In this document: piece by piece, positions 25,627 through 33,776 of the stretch
Numbering within the stretch: the stretch's first letter is position 1
How the letters are laid out: each line of letters opens with the position of its first letter
Source of the DNA: Angelakisella sp.
GTDB lineage: Bacteria > Bacillota > Clostridia > Oscillospirales > Ruminococcaceae
DNA length: 64,000 nucleotides
NCBI GenBank assembly: GCA_020024555.1
Contig: JAHHTQ010000001.1
Coordinates: 1 to 64,000, forward strand
Direction of reading: 5' to 3'
Program-made: the position numbers and the translations under genes
The notes under the pieces: generated by a model
Database searches by the model: none
What the model saw: only the letters and a program-made list of their open reading frames with translations
Told to the model about the DNA's origin: nothing

Positions 25627-25674
25627 ACTATGTGTTTGCAAGTATATAATAACACATAGTACCTCGCCTGTCAA
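25627..25674 (-). promoter_or_regulatory. Promoter with palindromic operator for the broken small gene
   Basis: Minus strand: TTGACA (25674-25669), 17-nt spacer, TATTAT (25651-25646). A perfect 10-bp inverted repeat ACTATGTGTT/AACACATAGT (25627-25636, 25651-25660) flanks the -10 and would block polymerase when bound. Confidence 0.75.
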
Positions 25675-25765
25675 GGTATATTTGAAAATAAAATATATAA
25701 TTTTATAAATTAGATAACAAAAAAAGAGTAACCCTATTAAAATAAGGTTACTCACTGAATTTAAA

Positions 25766-26395
25766 TTATACATTTTGTGCTTTGTTTGCGGTGGTTTTGG
25801 AAAACTTGTGTGTTGAATTAATAAATACAGATAATCTTTTGTAAACAAGCACAGTAATAAGAGACAGTATAAAACATTTAATCAAATTGAAAGGCAATAC
25901 ACCGAAAACAATATAAGTATTAATGCTGTCAATGCTTGGGTTTACTTTTGTGCACATCTCGATTATTGTCTCTATCGGCGTAACTTTTGAGAAAAATGGG
26001 ATAAGCATATATTTGTTTGTCAGCATACCGATAATAACTGTTATTACAGTGCCTATTGACAATCCGATAATAGCGCCTTTTTTTGTGTGATTTCTTTTGT
26101 ATGAAAATGATACGGCAATACTGAAAGCTGACATCATTAAAAAGTCTGCAAGTTCGCCAACACCGCCTGTGGTAGACGAAAATGCGTGTATAATGTCTTT
26201 TGTAAGCGTTACAAGGATAGCCGGTACAGCTCCGAACATAAAAGCGGTTAATATGCTTATAAATCCGCTTAAATCTAATTTAAGGAACGGTGGCATAAAA
26301 GGTAACGGAAAATCCAGATACATAACCAGTGTTGCAATAGCCGCAAACATTGCTGAGTAAGTTAATTTTTTTGTTTTTGTAAGAGTGGTATTCAT
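25766..26395 (-). CDS. ribU: Riboflavin ECF transporter S component RibU
   Basis: A 209-residue integral membrane protein with about five or six helices. It binds riboflavin and works with the shared ECF energy module (EcfA/A'/T), which is not in the window. The N-terminal TYSAMFAAIATLVMYLDFPLP, LKLDLSGF and KDIIHAFSSTTGGVGELADF segments are RibU hallmarks. ATG has GGAGA about 8 nt upstream. An FMN riboswitch with terminator precedes it, which fixes the function strongly. Confidence 0.95.
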   Translation of the reverse strand: MNTTLTKTKKLTYSAMFAAIATLVMYLDFPLPFMPPFLKLDLSGFISILTAFMFGAVPAILVTLTKDIIHAFSSTTGGVGELADFLMMSAFSIAVSFSYKRNHTKKGAIIGLSIGTVITVIIGMLTNKYMLIPFFSKVTPIETIIEMCTKVNPSIDSINTYIVFGVLPFNLIKCFILSLITVLVYKRLSVFINSTHKFSKTTANKAQNV

Positions 26396-26520
26396 TATGT
26401 TTCTCCATTCTGTCGCCTGTTCGACACAAATTTTTTAGTGTTTAACTTGCTTATACAGGTATTTTTTTACAAGTCAAAAAAGTGTGCTTCGCAGTGAGTA
26501 TGGAACAATTAACATAAATA

Positions 26521-26553
26521 AAAAAAACCCACAACAAATATTCATTGTGGGGC
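26521..26553 (-). terminator. Riboswitch-controlled terminator
   Basis: On the minus strand CCCCACAA pairs with TTGTGGG around a loop and runs into T7. It lies between the FMN aptamer and ribU, so FMN binding should favour it. Confidence 0.88.
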
Positions 26554-26571
26554 AAAATACTATAATTATAC

Positions 26572-26706
26572 CTTGCTTCTTTCATCCGGACTATACCGTC
26601 GGTAGCGGAATATTAACCGCACTCTGCCATTAAAAATGACTCGTGGACTTGTGTAAATACAGTTTACCTTTACCACCGGTGGAGAATTTCACTCCGCCCC
26701 GAAACA
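26572..26706 (-). ncRNA. FMN riboswitch (RFN element)
   Basis: Reading the minus strand from 26706, the conserved parts appear in order: TTCGGGGCGGAGTGAAA, CTCCACCGG, the central GACGAGTCA-like arm, a GCAGAGTGCGG arm and CCGACGGTATAGTCCGGATG. This is the six-stem RFN aptamer that senses FMN. It represses riboflavin uptake when FMN is abundant. Confidence 0.95.
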
Positions 26707-26718
26707 ACTTCTGTTACT

Positions 26719-26747
26719 ATAATATGCTATTTTTATTTTTTTGTCAA
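26719..26747 (-). promoter_or_regulatory. Promoter of the RFN-ribU transcript
   Basis: Minus strand TTGACA (26747-26742), 17-nt spacer, TATTAT (26724-26719). The start point falls just before the aptamer. Confidence 0.8.
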
Positions 26748-26750
26748 GAG

Positions 26751-27566
26751 TTATTCCAAATTTAGATGATTTTTTAAAATATATTGCATAACAAAATATA
26801 ATCCTACAAGCATAACTAAGCTGATTAGTATTGATATTAAAAATATTATGATAACAGGCGTATAAATATTTTCCAATGATTCCATTTTGCTGAATAAAGC
26901 AAAATAAAATGGTGAAAGAATACTGGATAGTATATTAAATACGGTTGTTATACCTATGTATCCTGCGACAGAACCCAAAAACTTATGTTTTTTCACTGTG
27001 TGACCGATGCAAACAGAGGCATAGAAAACCATTATACCAAAAGGCACAGAGATTATGCCCATAATGATTAATTCAGTTATAACAATAGCATTGGAAATAG
27101 GGGCAAAAGAAAAGATTTCTTGAAATAAACCGGATATTACGTTAAATATGATATCGAAACCGGTAAATCCCGACACAAGTATAATTACTGAAAAAATTGT
27201 TGATAAACACGCAATAAAGCTCCAAATTGAAGATACGATAATTTTCGACAGCAAAAGGTCATGTACGCTTACGGGTAATGTGTGCATAAGATAGCCTTCG
27301 TTAGAAGTCATATTTTTGTAGAACCTATTTACCAAAAAATATATTGTTATAAAGTTTGCGCTCATCAGTATAATTACATATAAGAAAATATAAGTTGCGG
27401 CAAATATGTCGTACAAATCGGAGTTAATTATATTCATATTGGATAATTTATCAAGAAAGACTCTGCCGCTTGTGCCAAAAGGAGCAATAAGAAGCACAAG
27501 AACATATATAACTGTAAGAATTTTGTATGTAGAACGAAATTCGTATTTAATTAATTTATTTAGCAT
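26751..27566 (-). CDS. ABC-2-type exporter membrane subunit
   Basis: A 271-residue protein with about six hydrophobic segments and no signal peptide. It starts MLNKLIKYEFRSTYK, as in permeases of GntR-linked (YtrABC/BcrAB-like) exporters. It overlaps the ATPase gene by 7 bases, so the two are translationally coupled. Substrate unknown; antibiotic or peptide export or envelope sensing is usual for such operons. Confidence 0.85.
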   Translation of the reverse strand: MLNKLIKYEFRSTYKILTVIYVLVLLIAPFGTSGRVFLDKLSNMNIINSDLYDIFAATYIFLYVIILMSANFITIYFLVNRFYKNMTSNEGYLMHTLPVSVHDLLLSKIIVSSIWSFIACLSTIFSVIILVSGFTGFDIIFNVISGLFQEIFSFAPISNAIVITELIIMGIISVPFGIMVFYASVCIGHTVKKHKFLGSVAGYIGITTVFNILSSILSPFYFALFSKMESLENIYTPVIIIFLISILISLVMLVGLYFVMQYILKNHLNLE

Positions 27567-28291
27567 TTGAAAACCTCCCTAAACAGTGCGTCTATACTTT
27601 GATTATGTTCTTCCCGAATATTATCCACATCATCGTTAAGCACGATTTTACCATATTTAATAAAAACAACTTGGTCAAGAACTTTTTCTATATCGCTGAT
27701 TAAGTGTGTGGAAATTATTACAGTTGATTCAGGATTATAGTTTTTAATGATTGTATCTAATATATAGTCTCGTGAGGCGGGGTCAACGCCACCGATAGGC
27801 TCATCTAGAACGTACAGTCTTGCGTTTCTGCTCATTACCAAAATCAACTGTACTTTTTCCTGTGTGCCTTTTGACAGATGTTTTAGCTTTTGATTTTGGT
27901 CAATGCGCAGATTGTCTAACATCTGCTCGGCTCTTGCTCTGTCAAAGTCAGCGTAAAAGTCCTGAAAGAATTGTACGAGTTCATAAACTTTCATATAGTC
28001 ATTAAGATAGCTTTTATCGGGTAAATAAGAAACAAGAGCTTTTGTTTCCTTGGAAATATTCATTCCGCAAACCTGTACGCTACCGTATGTTGGTGTCAAT
28101 AGTCCGGCTATTATTTTCATTAATGTTGTTTTGCCACTTCCGTTTGGTCCCAATAAACCGATGATTTTGCCTTTTTCAAAAGTTAAATCTATACTTGACA
28201 ACGCTTCAAAATGAGTATAAATTTTAGTAAGCTTTTCAACTTTAAGTAAAGGTGCATTATTTGTATCAAAATTTTGCATCATTTCATTCAT
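27560..28291 (-). CDS. ABC transporter ATP-binding protein
   Basis: A 243-residue ABC ATPase. Walker A is GPNGSGKTT and the Q-loop YLPDKSYLNDY. The signature is degenerate, HLSKGTQEK, followed by Walker B VLDEPIGGVDP and the H-loop STHLI. ATG 28291 is chosen, with GAGGAGG about 8 nt upstream; it overlaps the GntR stop. It would power the adjacent membrane subunit. Confidence 0.93.
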   Translation of the reverse strand: MNEMMQNFDTNNAPLLKVEKLTKIYTHFEALSSIDLTFEKGKIIGLLGPNGSGKTTLMKIIAGLLTPTYGSVQVCGMNISKETKALVSYLPDKSYLNDYMKVYELVQFFQDFYADFDRARAEQMLDNLRIDQNQKLKHLSKGTQEKVQLILVMSRNARLYVLDEPIGGVDPASRDYILDTIIKNYNPESTVIISTHLISDIEKVLDQVVFIKYGKIVLNDDVDNIREEHNQSIDALFREVFKC

Positions 28292-28661
28292 TTGTGTCTT
28301 CCTCCTCAATGTTTTTTTCTAAACAGGTGCGTATTTTATTTGTGTCATACCCCAATATTTCCATTTTGCCTAAAAATCCATTTATATTTGTTGTTGCAAA
28401 GTTTTTTCGTGTTGTCGCAATAAGTTTTGTATCGGCAGTTACCTCTCTGCCTACCGTTCGGTTTGTTATGAGTAGTCCCTGTTGTTCAAGCAAGGCAAGA
28501 GCTTTTTGCATTGTGTTTGGATTTACTTCTGCGTCTATTGCCAAATCCCGAACAGATTTTACTTTGTCACCTGATTTCCATTCACCTGAGACAATAGCTA
28601 GCTTTATTGTTTCAGCAAGTTGAATATATATGGGTGAACCGTCATTTATTTCCCATTTCAT
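28284..28661 (-). CDS. GntR family regulator, YtrA-like
   Basis: A 125-residue repressor: a winged helix (SPIYIQLAETIKLAIVSGEW, then VRDLAIDAEVNPNTMQKALALLEQ) plus a short helical C-terminus, the YtrA subfamily layout. It is first in the ABC exporter operon. The promoter upstream carries an inverted repeat TTGTATTA/TAATACAA, matching the kind of site YtrA-type proteins bind, so autoregulation is likely. Confidence 0.92.
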   Translation of the reverse strand: MKWEINDGSPIYIQLAETIKLAIVSGEWKSGDKVKSVRDLAIDAEVNPNTMQKALALLEQQGLLITNRTVGREVTADTKLIATTRKNFATTNINGFLGKMEILGYDTNKIRTCLEKNIEEEDTNE

Positions 28662-28687
28662 TTTATAACCTCCGTATCATTGTAATA

Positions 28688-28737
28688 TTGTATTAATACC
28701 TTGATATAATAATACAAAAAAGAATATAGTTTGTCAA
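28688..28737 (-). promoter_or_regulatory. Promoter and operator of the GntR-ABC operon
   Basis: Minus strand TTGACA (28737-28732), 17-nt spacer, TATTAT (28714-28709). The perfect inverted repeat TTGTATTA (28688-28695) / TAATACAA (28710-28717) overlaps the -10. Confidence 0.8.
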
Positions 28738-28759
28738 TACTTTTTTTAAAAAAATATAA

Positions 28760-28806
28760 AAAATACCGAAAACGGCATATTTAAAGCAATTTTCGGTATT
28801 CGGTAT
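28760..28806 (-). terminator. Terminator of the DUF1540 gene
   Basis: AATACCGAAAA pairs with TTTTCGGTATT across a 17-nt loop. On the minus strand a T-run follows. It separates the DUF1540 gene from the GntR operon. Confidence 0.8.
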
Positions 28807-28835
28807 TTTTTGGGTTTTAGATATTAATTTTGTCT

Positions 28836-29144
28836 TTATTTTGCCTTAAAGGTTTTGCAAAGGCTCTTTGTTCCGTCAAATTCAATATTCACATCATTAC
28901 TTGTGCATTGACAGTGCGAGTTATACATACAGTTGCTTGCGTTACACGATATTTCAAGATTTTCGTTAGGTGTGGTAAAATTGCAACCGCAACTGTTACT
29001 TGCCTGTCCGCGTGGCATATATGAAGAACAGTTTGTACCGCAACAGTCAGTTGCGCTTGAACCGCTTACATTAATATTGGGACGACAACAGCAACCGGAA
29101 CTGTTACTTGCGCAGTCACATACACTACAAGAAAGTTTACTCAT
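28836..29144 (-). CDS. DUF1540 Cys-rich small protein
   Basis: A 102-residue protein with two DUF1540-type Cys modules. The first is near residues 5-22 (CSVCDCASNSSGCCC) and the second near 66-80 (CNASNCMYNSHCQC). A third Cys cluster lies between them (about 33-53). ATG 29144 follows AAAGAGG; a longer frame upstream has no SD. DUF1540 proteins are common in Clostridia and presumably bind metal, but no function is established. Confidence 0.9.
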   Translation of the reverse strand: MSKLSCSVCDCASNSSGCCCRPNINVSGSSATDCCGTNCSSYMPRGQASNSCGCNFTTPNENLEISCNASNCMYNSHCQCTSNDVNIEFDGTKSLCKTFKAK

Positions 29145-29242
29145 ATTTTTACCTCTTTGTATTAAAATATTATAATGTATACACATTACATAATTATTAT
29201 TTACAATAAAATAAATATAATACAATGTTAATATTTATTTTG

Positions 29243-29270
29243 TTGTAACTTTTGTTTTTTGTGGTATAAT
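29243..29270 (+). promoter_or_regulatory. Promoter of lgt
   Basis: TTGTAA (29243-29248), 16-nt spacer, TATAAT (29265-29270). A perfect 9-bp hairpin GCTAAATTT/AAATTTAGC (29285-29306) lies in the short leader. Confidence 0.65.
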
Positions 29271-29355
29271 ATTTCTTGTTATTTGCTAAATTTATAAAAA
29301 TTTAGCGTGCGCTATAATTTTATACAAAAAATATAAATACGGAGAAGTGAAAAAA

Positions 29356-30516
29356 ATGACACAAGTTTTACAATTTCCAAAGTTAGGTTGGGAGTTCAAT
29401 CTAAATCGTGTAGCTTTTAATATTGCGGGTATTGACGTATATTGGTATGGCATAACATTTGCGCTTGCGTTTGTTGTTGGGCTTATATATTTTATCAGAC
29501 GCGCAGAAAGAGTTGGCATACATTCAGATGACGCGCTTGATGCGGCGCTATGGGCAGTAGTCGGTGGTGTAATCGGCGCTAGGGCATATTTTGTTATTTT
29601 TCAGTGGGAAGCGCTGTACAAAGATAATCCATGGAAAATTTTTGCATTTCGTGAAGGTGGACTTGCAATTTACGGTGGCGTAATCGGCGCTATACTTTTA
29701 GGCTATATTGTTACAAGAATAAAGAAGATACCGCTGCTTCCGTTACTTGATATTGGACTTCCTGCATTGCTTATGGGACAGGCAATCGGCAGATGGGGCA
29801 ATTTCTTTAATATGGAGGCGTTTGGCACAAATACAAATTTACCATGGGGTATGACATCAAAAACAATAGCCGCTTATTTACAAAGACCTGATGTTATTGC
29901 GCAGTTAGAAAAATTGGGACAGACAGTAGATCCTAATATGCCTGTACACCCTACGTTTTTCTATGAATTTGTATGGAATTTAATTGGATTTTTAATTCTT
30001 GCCTATGTGTTTACTCCAAGAAGAAAATATGACGGTGAAATTGCTCTGGGATATCTTGCATGGTATGGACTGGGCAGAATGTTTATCGAGGGATTACGTA
30101 CGGACAGTCTTGTTACGGAAATGCCGTGGGGTATGATAAGGGTTTCTCAATATTTGGGTGGTATACTGTTTGTAGGCGGTACAGTAGCGCTCGTTTATTT
30201 GCACTTTGTATTAAAGAAAAAAGAATATCCGTTATATGTTACAACAGACAAATCCAAACAAAGAATAGAATTTAAAAAATCACAAATGCAAAATAAACAA
30301 GATAAACATAATAAAAGAACCGCATCAACCGTAAGAAATACAACAGATGCTGTCGGAACTGCTTTGCTTGTAGACAATATAAATGATAAAATAATACTGA
30401 CAGAAGATACGGACACAGATGATAATGCAGATGACAGCTCAGACTGTGATAATGATTGTGACTGTGGCGGTGACTGTGATTGTGACAGTGATTGTGACTG
30501 TGGCAGTGATGATTAA
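29356..30516 (+). CDS. lgt: Prolipoprotein diacylglyceryl transferase with Cys/Asp-rich tail
   Basis: Transfers diacylglycerol from phosphatidylglycerol to the lipobox Cys of prolipoproteins. About seven membrane helices. The signature GRWGNFFNMEAFG is at 145-157, with the catalytic-region REGGLAIYGGV at 99-109. ATG 29356 is used, with CGGAGAAG upstream. The enzyme proper ends near residue 292. About 95 extra residues follow, basic first and then acidic, ending in a 26-residue tail with seven cysteines alternating with Asp. That tail is not part of typical Lgt and is presumably cytosolic; its role is unknown. Confidence 0.95.
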   Translation: MTQVLQFPKLGWEFNLNRVAFNIAGIDVYWYGITFALAFVVGLIYFIRRAERVGIHSDDALDAALWAVVGGVIGARAYFVIFQWEALYKDNPWKIFAFREGGLAIYGGVIGAILLGYIVTRIKKIPLLPLLDIGLPALLMGQAIGRWGNFFNMEAFGTNTNLPWGMTSKTIAAYLQRPDVIAQLEKLGQTVDPNMPVHPTFFYEFVWNLIGFLILAYVFTPRRKYDGEIALGYLAWYGLGRMFIEGLRTDSLVTEMPWGMIRVSQYLGGILFVGGTVALVYLHFVLKKKEYPLYVTTDKSKQRIEFKKSQMQNKQDKHNKRTASTVRNTTDAVGTALLVDNINDKIILTEDTDTDDNADDSSDCDNDCDCGGDCDCDSDCDCGSDD

Positions 30517-30536
30517 TTCAAAAAAGAGGTGAAATT

Positions 30537-31385
30537 TTGGCGCAAATAATAGATGGAAATTTGGTTGCAAAGCAAATTAGAGAAAATTTAAAAGAAAAAG
30601 TAGAGTTCTTAAAAAGCAGCGGAGAACAAATATCGCTTGCGGTAATAATTGTAGGCGACAATAATCCATCAGCGGTTTATGTTAAAAACAAACGTAAAGA
30701 TTGCGAGGAGATAGGCATTTTCAGCGCAGAATATGCGCTACCCGAAAATACAACGGAAGAAGAACTTTTGGATTTAATTTATACGCTCAATAATGATGAT
30801 AAAATAAACGGTATATTGGTTCAGTTGCCATTGCCAAAACACATTAGTGAAGAAAAGATTTTAAAAAGCGTTAATCCGCTCAAAGATGTAGATGCCTTTC
30901 ACCCTCAAAACGTAGGCAGAATAATGCTTGGCGACTATTTGTTTTTACCGTGCACACCGTCCGGTATAATGGATTTGCTCCAATACTATAATATAAATTG
31001 TGAAGGCAAAAGCTGTGTTGTTATCGGTAGAAGTAATATTGTAGGTAAACCTATGGCTATGCTTATGCTGCAAAATAATGCAACAGTGACAATATGCCAC
31101 AGCAAAACCGAAAATTTATCGGAATATACAAAAAAAGCAGATATACTCATAGTGGCTATCGGTAAGGCAAAATATATTAAAAGCGATATGATAAAGGAAA
31201 ATGCCGTTATAATAGATGTCGGTATGAATAGGGACGAAAACGGAAAACTTTGCGGAGATGTTGATTTTGATGATGTAAAAGAAAAATGTTCATTTATTAC
31301 ACCGGTACCGGGTGGTGTTGGACCTATGACAAGGGCAACACTTATGAAGAATACAGTGAACGCGGCACTTTTACAAAAAAAATAA
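30537..31385 (+). CDS. folD: Methylenetetrahydrofolate dehydrogenase/cyclohydrolase
   Basis: A bifunctional enzyme of one-carbon metabolism (5,10-CH2-THF to 10-formyl-THF). 282 residues, normal length. Catalytic Lys lies in the YVKNKRKDCEE segment, and GILVQLPLP, CTPSGIMDLL, VVIGRSNIVGKP and TPVPGGVGPMTRATL are all present. The start is TTG 30537 with AGAGGTGA at 30525-30532. It follows lgt by 20 nt and ends at a strong terminator. Confidence 0.96.
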   Translation: MAQIIDGNLVAKQIRENLKEKVEFLKSSGEQISLAVIIVGDNNPSAVYVKNKRKDCEEIGIFSAEYALPENTTEEELLDLIYTLNNDDKINGILVQLPLPKHISEEKILKSVNPLKDVDAFHPQNVGRIMLGDYLFLPCTPSGIMDLLQYYNINCEGKSCVVIGRSNIVGKPMAMLMLQNNATVTICHSKTENLSEYTKKADILIVAIGKAKYIKSDMIKENAVIIDVGMNRDENGKLCGDVDFDDVKEKCSFITPVPGGVGPMTRATLMKNTVNAALLQKK

Positions 31386-31403
31386 TCAAAATATATATAG
31401 AGA

Positions 31404-31443
31404 GGAATGTTATTGTATAAAAAATAACATTCCTTTGTTTTTT
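31404..31443 (+). terminator. Terminator after folD
   Basis: GGAATGTTATT (31404-31414) pairs with AATAACATTCC (31423-31433), followed by a T-rich run. Confidence 0.9.
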
Positions 31444-31469
31444 TGTTATGAAAATATAAATAATAAAAC

Positions 31470-31498
31470 TTGTATTAATTACACCGATATAGTATAAT
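31470..31498 (+). promoter_or_regulatory. Promoter of deoB
   Basis: TTGTAT (31470-31475), 17-nt spacer, TATAAT (31493-31498). A leader of about 150 nt follows in which I see no known riboswitch. Confidence 0.65.
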
Positions 31499-31654
31499 AA
31501 AAATACATATCAGAATATATATACTTTAACTTTTAATCGTGTGTATATCAAAAAGGCGAAAATAAACTTTATGTATTTAAACAATATTTTTTGCAATTTT
31601 TAATCGGTTTAATAAAAGCATATAAATTTAATTTAGATTTGGAGAGATAAGAAA

Positions 31655-32842
31655 ATGAAAAAGTATAACAGAATTTTTGTGGTGGTAATGGATTCTATGG
31701 GTATAGGCGCTTTGCCCGATGCAGACAAATACGGCGATGTTGGCGCTGATACATTTGGACATATTGTAAACTATAAAAAAGATTTAAAAATTGAAAATCT
31801 TAGAAAACTTGGACTGGTAAACTTAAAACAAGTAGAAGAAATTGCTCCTGTTGAAAATCCAATCGGTAAATTTATACGATTGAAAGAGGCGAGTGTCGGT
31901 AAAGATACAATGACAGGACACTGGGAAATGATGGGACTTGAACTTACAGTACCATTCAAAACGTTTACAGATACAGGATTTCCGCAAGAACTTATTGAAG
32001 AGCTTGAAAAGAGAACAGGCAGAAAAGTTATAGGAAACAAGAGCAGCAGCGGTACAGAAATTCTTGACGAACTTGCAGAAGAAGAAATCAAAAACGGCAG
32101 TATGATTGTATATACTTCTGCCGATTCGGTTTTGCAAATATGCGGTAACGAAGAAACTTTTGGACTTGAAGAATTATATAAATGCTGTGAAATAGCAAGA
32201 GAGCTTACAATGAAGGAAGAATGGAGAGTAGGCAGAGTTATTGCCCGTCCGTATCTTGGCAAGAAAAAAGGCGAGTTTAAGAGAACGTCAAACCGCCACG
32301 ACTACGCGCTTAAACCTTTTGGAAAGACAGCGCTCGACGCACTCAAAGAGAATAATTTTGATGTAATATCGGTAGGTAAAATATCTGATATCTTTGACGG
32401 AGAGGGTATAACAGAGTCCAATAAATCAAAAAGCTCTGTACATGGTATGGAACAAACTATTGATATTGCAAAAAAAGATTTTAATGGCCTTTGCTTTGTA
32501 AATCTTGTTGACTTTGACGCGCTGTGGGGACACAGACGTGACGTAAAAGGTTATGCGGAAGAAATCGAAAAATTTGATCTTAAACTTGGTGAACTACTCA
32601 ATACGCTCAAAGATGACGATTTACTGATGATAACAGCAGACCATGGTAATGACCCAACATTTAAGGGTACTGACCATACGCGTGAAAGCGTGCCTCTGCT
32701 TATGTACTCAAAATCAATGACAGAAGGTGGCTCATTGGGTGAAGCAGACACATTTGCAGTTATCGGCGCAACTATTGCGGATAACTTTGGCGTGAAAATG
32801 CCTGAAAATACAATAGGTTCTTCATTACTTGAAAAACTATAA
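31655..32842 (+). CDS. deoB: Phosphopentomutase
   Basis: Interconverts ribose-1-P/ribose-5-P and the deoxy forms in nucleoside salvage. 395 residues. The alkaline-phosphatase-fold metal motifs VVMDSMGIGALPDA (N-terminal) and TADHGNDP plus GTDHTRE (C-terminal) are intact. TMTGHWEMMG carries the phosphorylated Thr. SD GGAGAGA is near 31641. It is a single gene between terminators. Confidence 0.97.
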   Translation: MKKYNRIFVVVMDSMGIGALPDADKYGDVGADTFGHIVNYKKDLKIENLRKLGLVNLKQVEEIAPVENPIGKFIRLKEASVGKDTMTGHWEMMGLELTVPFKTFTDTGFPQELIEELEKRTGRKVIGNKSSSGTEILDELAEEEIKNGSMIVYTSADSVLQICGNEETFGLEELYKCCEIARELTMKEEWRVGRVIARPYLGKKKGEFKRTSNRHDYALKPFGKTALDALKENNFDVISVGKISDIFDGEGITESNKSKSSVHGMEQTIDIAKKDFNGLCFVNLVDFDALWGHRRDVKGYAEEIEKFDLKLGELLNTLKDDDLLMITADHGNDPTFKGTDHTRESVPLLMYSKSMTEGGSLGEADTFAVIGATIADNFGVKMPENTIGSSLLEKL

Positions 32843-32856
32843 TACAATTAATAAGA

Positions 32857-32903
32857 AATCTCTGTAAACGTTTTATTTTAATTATGTTTGCAGAGGTTTT
32901 TGT
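32857..32903 (+). terminator. Terminator after deoB
   Basis: CTCTGTAAAC (32860-32869) pairs with GTTTGCAGAG (32886-32895), outer A/T pairs extend it, and a T-run follows. Confidence 0.82.
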
Positions 32904-32916
32904 TATCTGGAAAGTA

Positions 32917-32945
32917 TAGACAAAAATATTTTTTATAACTATAAT
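32917..32945 (+). promoter_or_regulatory. Promoter of the cbi operon
   Basis: TAGACA (32917-32922), 17-nt spacer, TATAAT (32940-32945). The leader to the first gene is only about 37 nt, too short for a cobalamin riboswitch. Confidence 0.65.
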
Positions 32946-32988
32946 TATATAGTAGATATAAAAATTTATAGAAAATGGAGAAAATAAA

Positions 32989-33753
32989 ATGGTATATTTT
33001 GTTGGCGCCGGTTCGGGCGCTGTTGATTTAATAACTGTCCGTGGAGCAGATTTATTAAAAAAGGCAGATGTAATCATATATGCCGGTAGCTTGGTTAATC
33101 CCGAACTTTTGAGTTATGCAAATAAAGAATGTAAGATATATGACAGCGCAAAAATGACGCTTGAAGAAGTGCTTGATGTCGTTAAAAATGCGGAAAGCAA
33201 TAATTTAATGACTGTTAGACTTCATACAGGTGACCCGTGTCTATATGGAGCGATAAAAGAGCAGATGGACGAGCTTGATGAATTAAATATAAAGTATGAT
33301 TATGTTCCCGGTGTATCGAGCTTTTGTGGCGCGGCATCTGCATTAAAGGCAGAATATACGCTGCCAAATGTCAGCCAATCTGTAATAATTACACGTATGG
33401 CGGGACGCACACCTGTTCCGCAAAATGAGGAGATGTCAAAACTTGCAAGCCATGGCTGTACAATGGTTATTTTTTTGAGTATGGGTTTATTGCCACAACT
33501 TACAGAAGAACTGTTAAAGGGGGCATATACAAAGGACAGTCCTGCGGCTATTGTTTATAAAGCTACATGGAAAGATGAAAAGGTATTTTACTGTACAGTA
33601 GGTACGCTTGCCGAAACAGCCCAAAAGAATAATATAACAAAGACGGCGCTTGTGACAGTGGGTGATTTTTTAAATCCCTGCTATGAACGTTCAAAGTTAT
33701 ATGACCCAAACTTTACAACAGAATTTAGACAAGGACTTGACACAAAATCATAA
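32989..33753 (+). CDS. cbiF: Cobalt-precorrin-4 C11-methyltransferase
   Basis: SAM-dependent methylation of C11 in anaerobic corrin-ring synthesis. A 254-residue tetrapyrrole methylase with the N-terminal GAGSGAVDLITVRGADLL, the RLHTGDPCLYGA loop and YVPGVSSFCGAASAL. First gene of the window's B12 operon. SD TGGAGA lies just before the ATG. CbiF is separated from other methylases by VTVRG/GDP spacing and by the RMAGRTPVP segment. Confidence 0.93.
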   Translation: MVYFVGAGSGAVDLITVRGADLLKKADVIIYAGSLVNPELLSYANKECKIYDSAKMTLEEVLDVVKNAESNNLMTVRLHTGDPCLYGAIKEQMDELDELNIKYDYVPGVSSFCGAASALKAEYTLPNVSQSVIITRMAGRTPVPQNEEMSKLASHGCTMVIFLSMGLLPQLTEELLKGAYTKDSPAAIVYKATWKDEKVFYCTVGTLAETAQKNNITKTALVTVGDFLNPCYERSKLYDPNFTTEFRQGLDTKS

Positions 33754-33776
33754 TAAGAAAGGTAATTAAATAATAT

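Larger units (their letters stand above)
25347..25765. other. Intergenic region holding a broken small gene
   Basis: No intact gene seen. It contains the disrupted minus-strand small gene (25467-25602), its operator and promoter, and AT-rich flanks. Confidence 0.75.

Noticed and set aside
28836..29225. Longer start for the DUF1540 gene
   Set aside because: The residues before ATG 29144 are hydrophobic AT-spacer translation without an SD.
32842..32988. Possible cobalamin riboswitch before cbiF
   Set aside because: The leader is too short and no B12-box pattern is seen; only a deoB terminator and a promoter fit.
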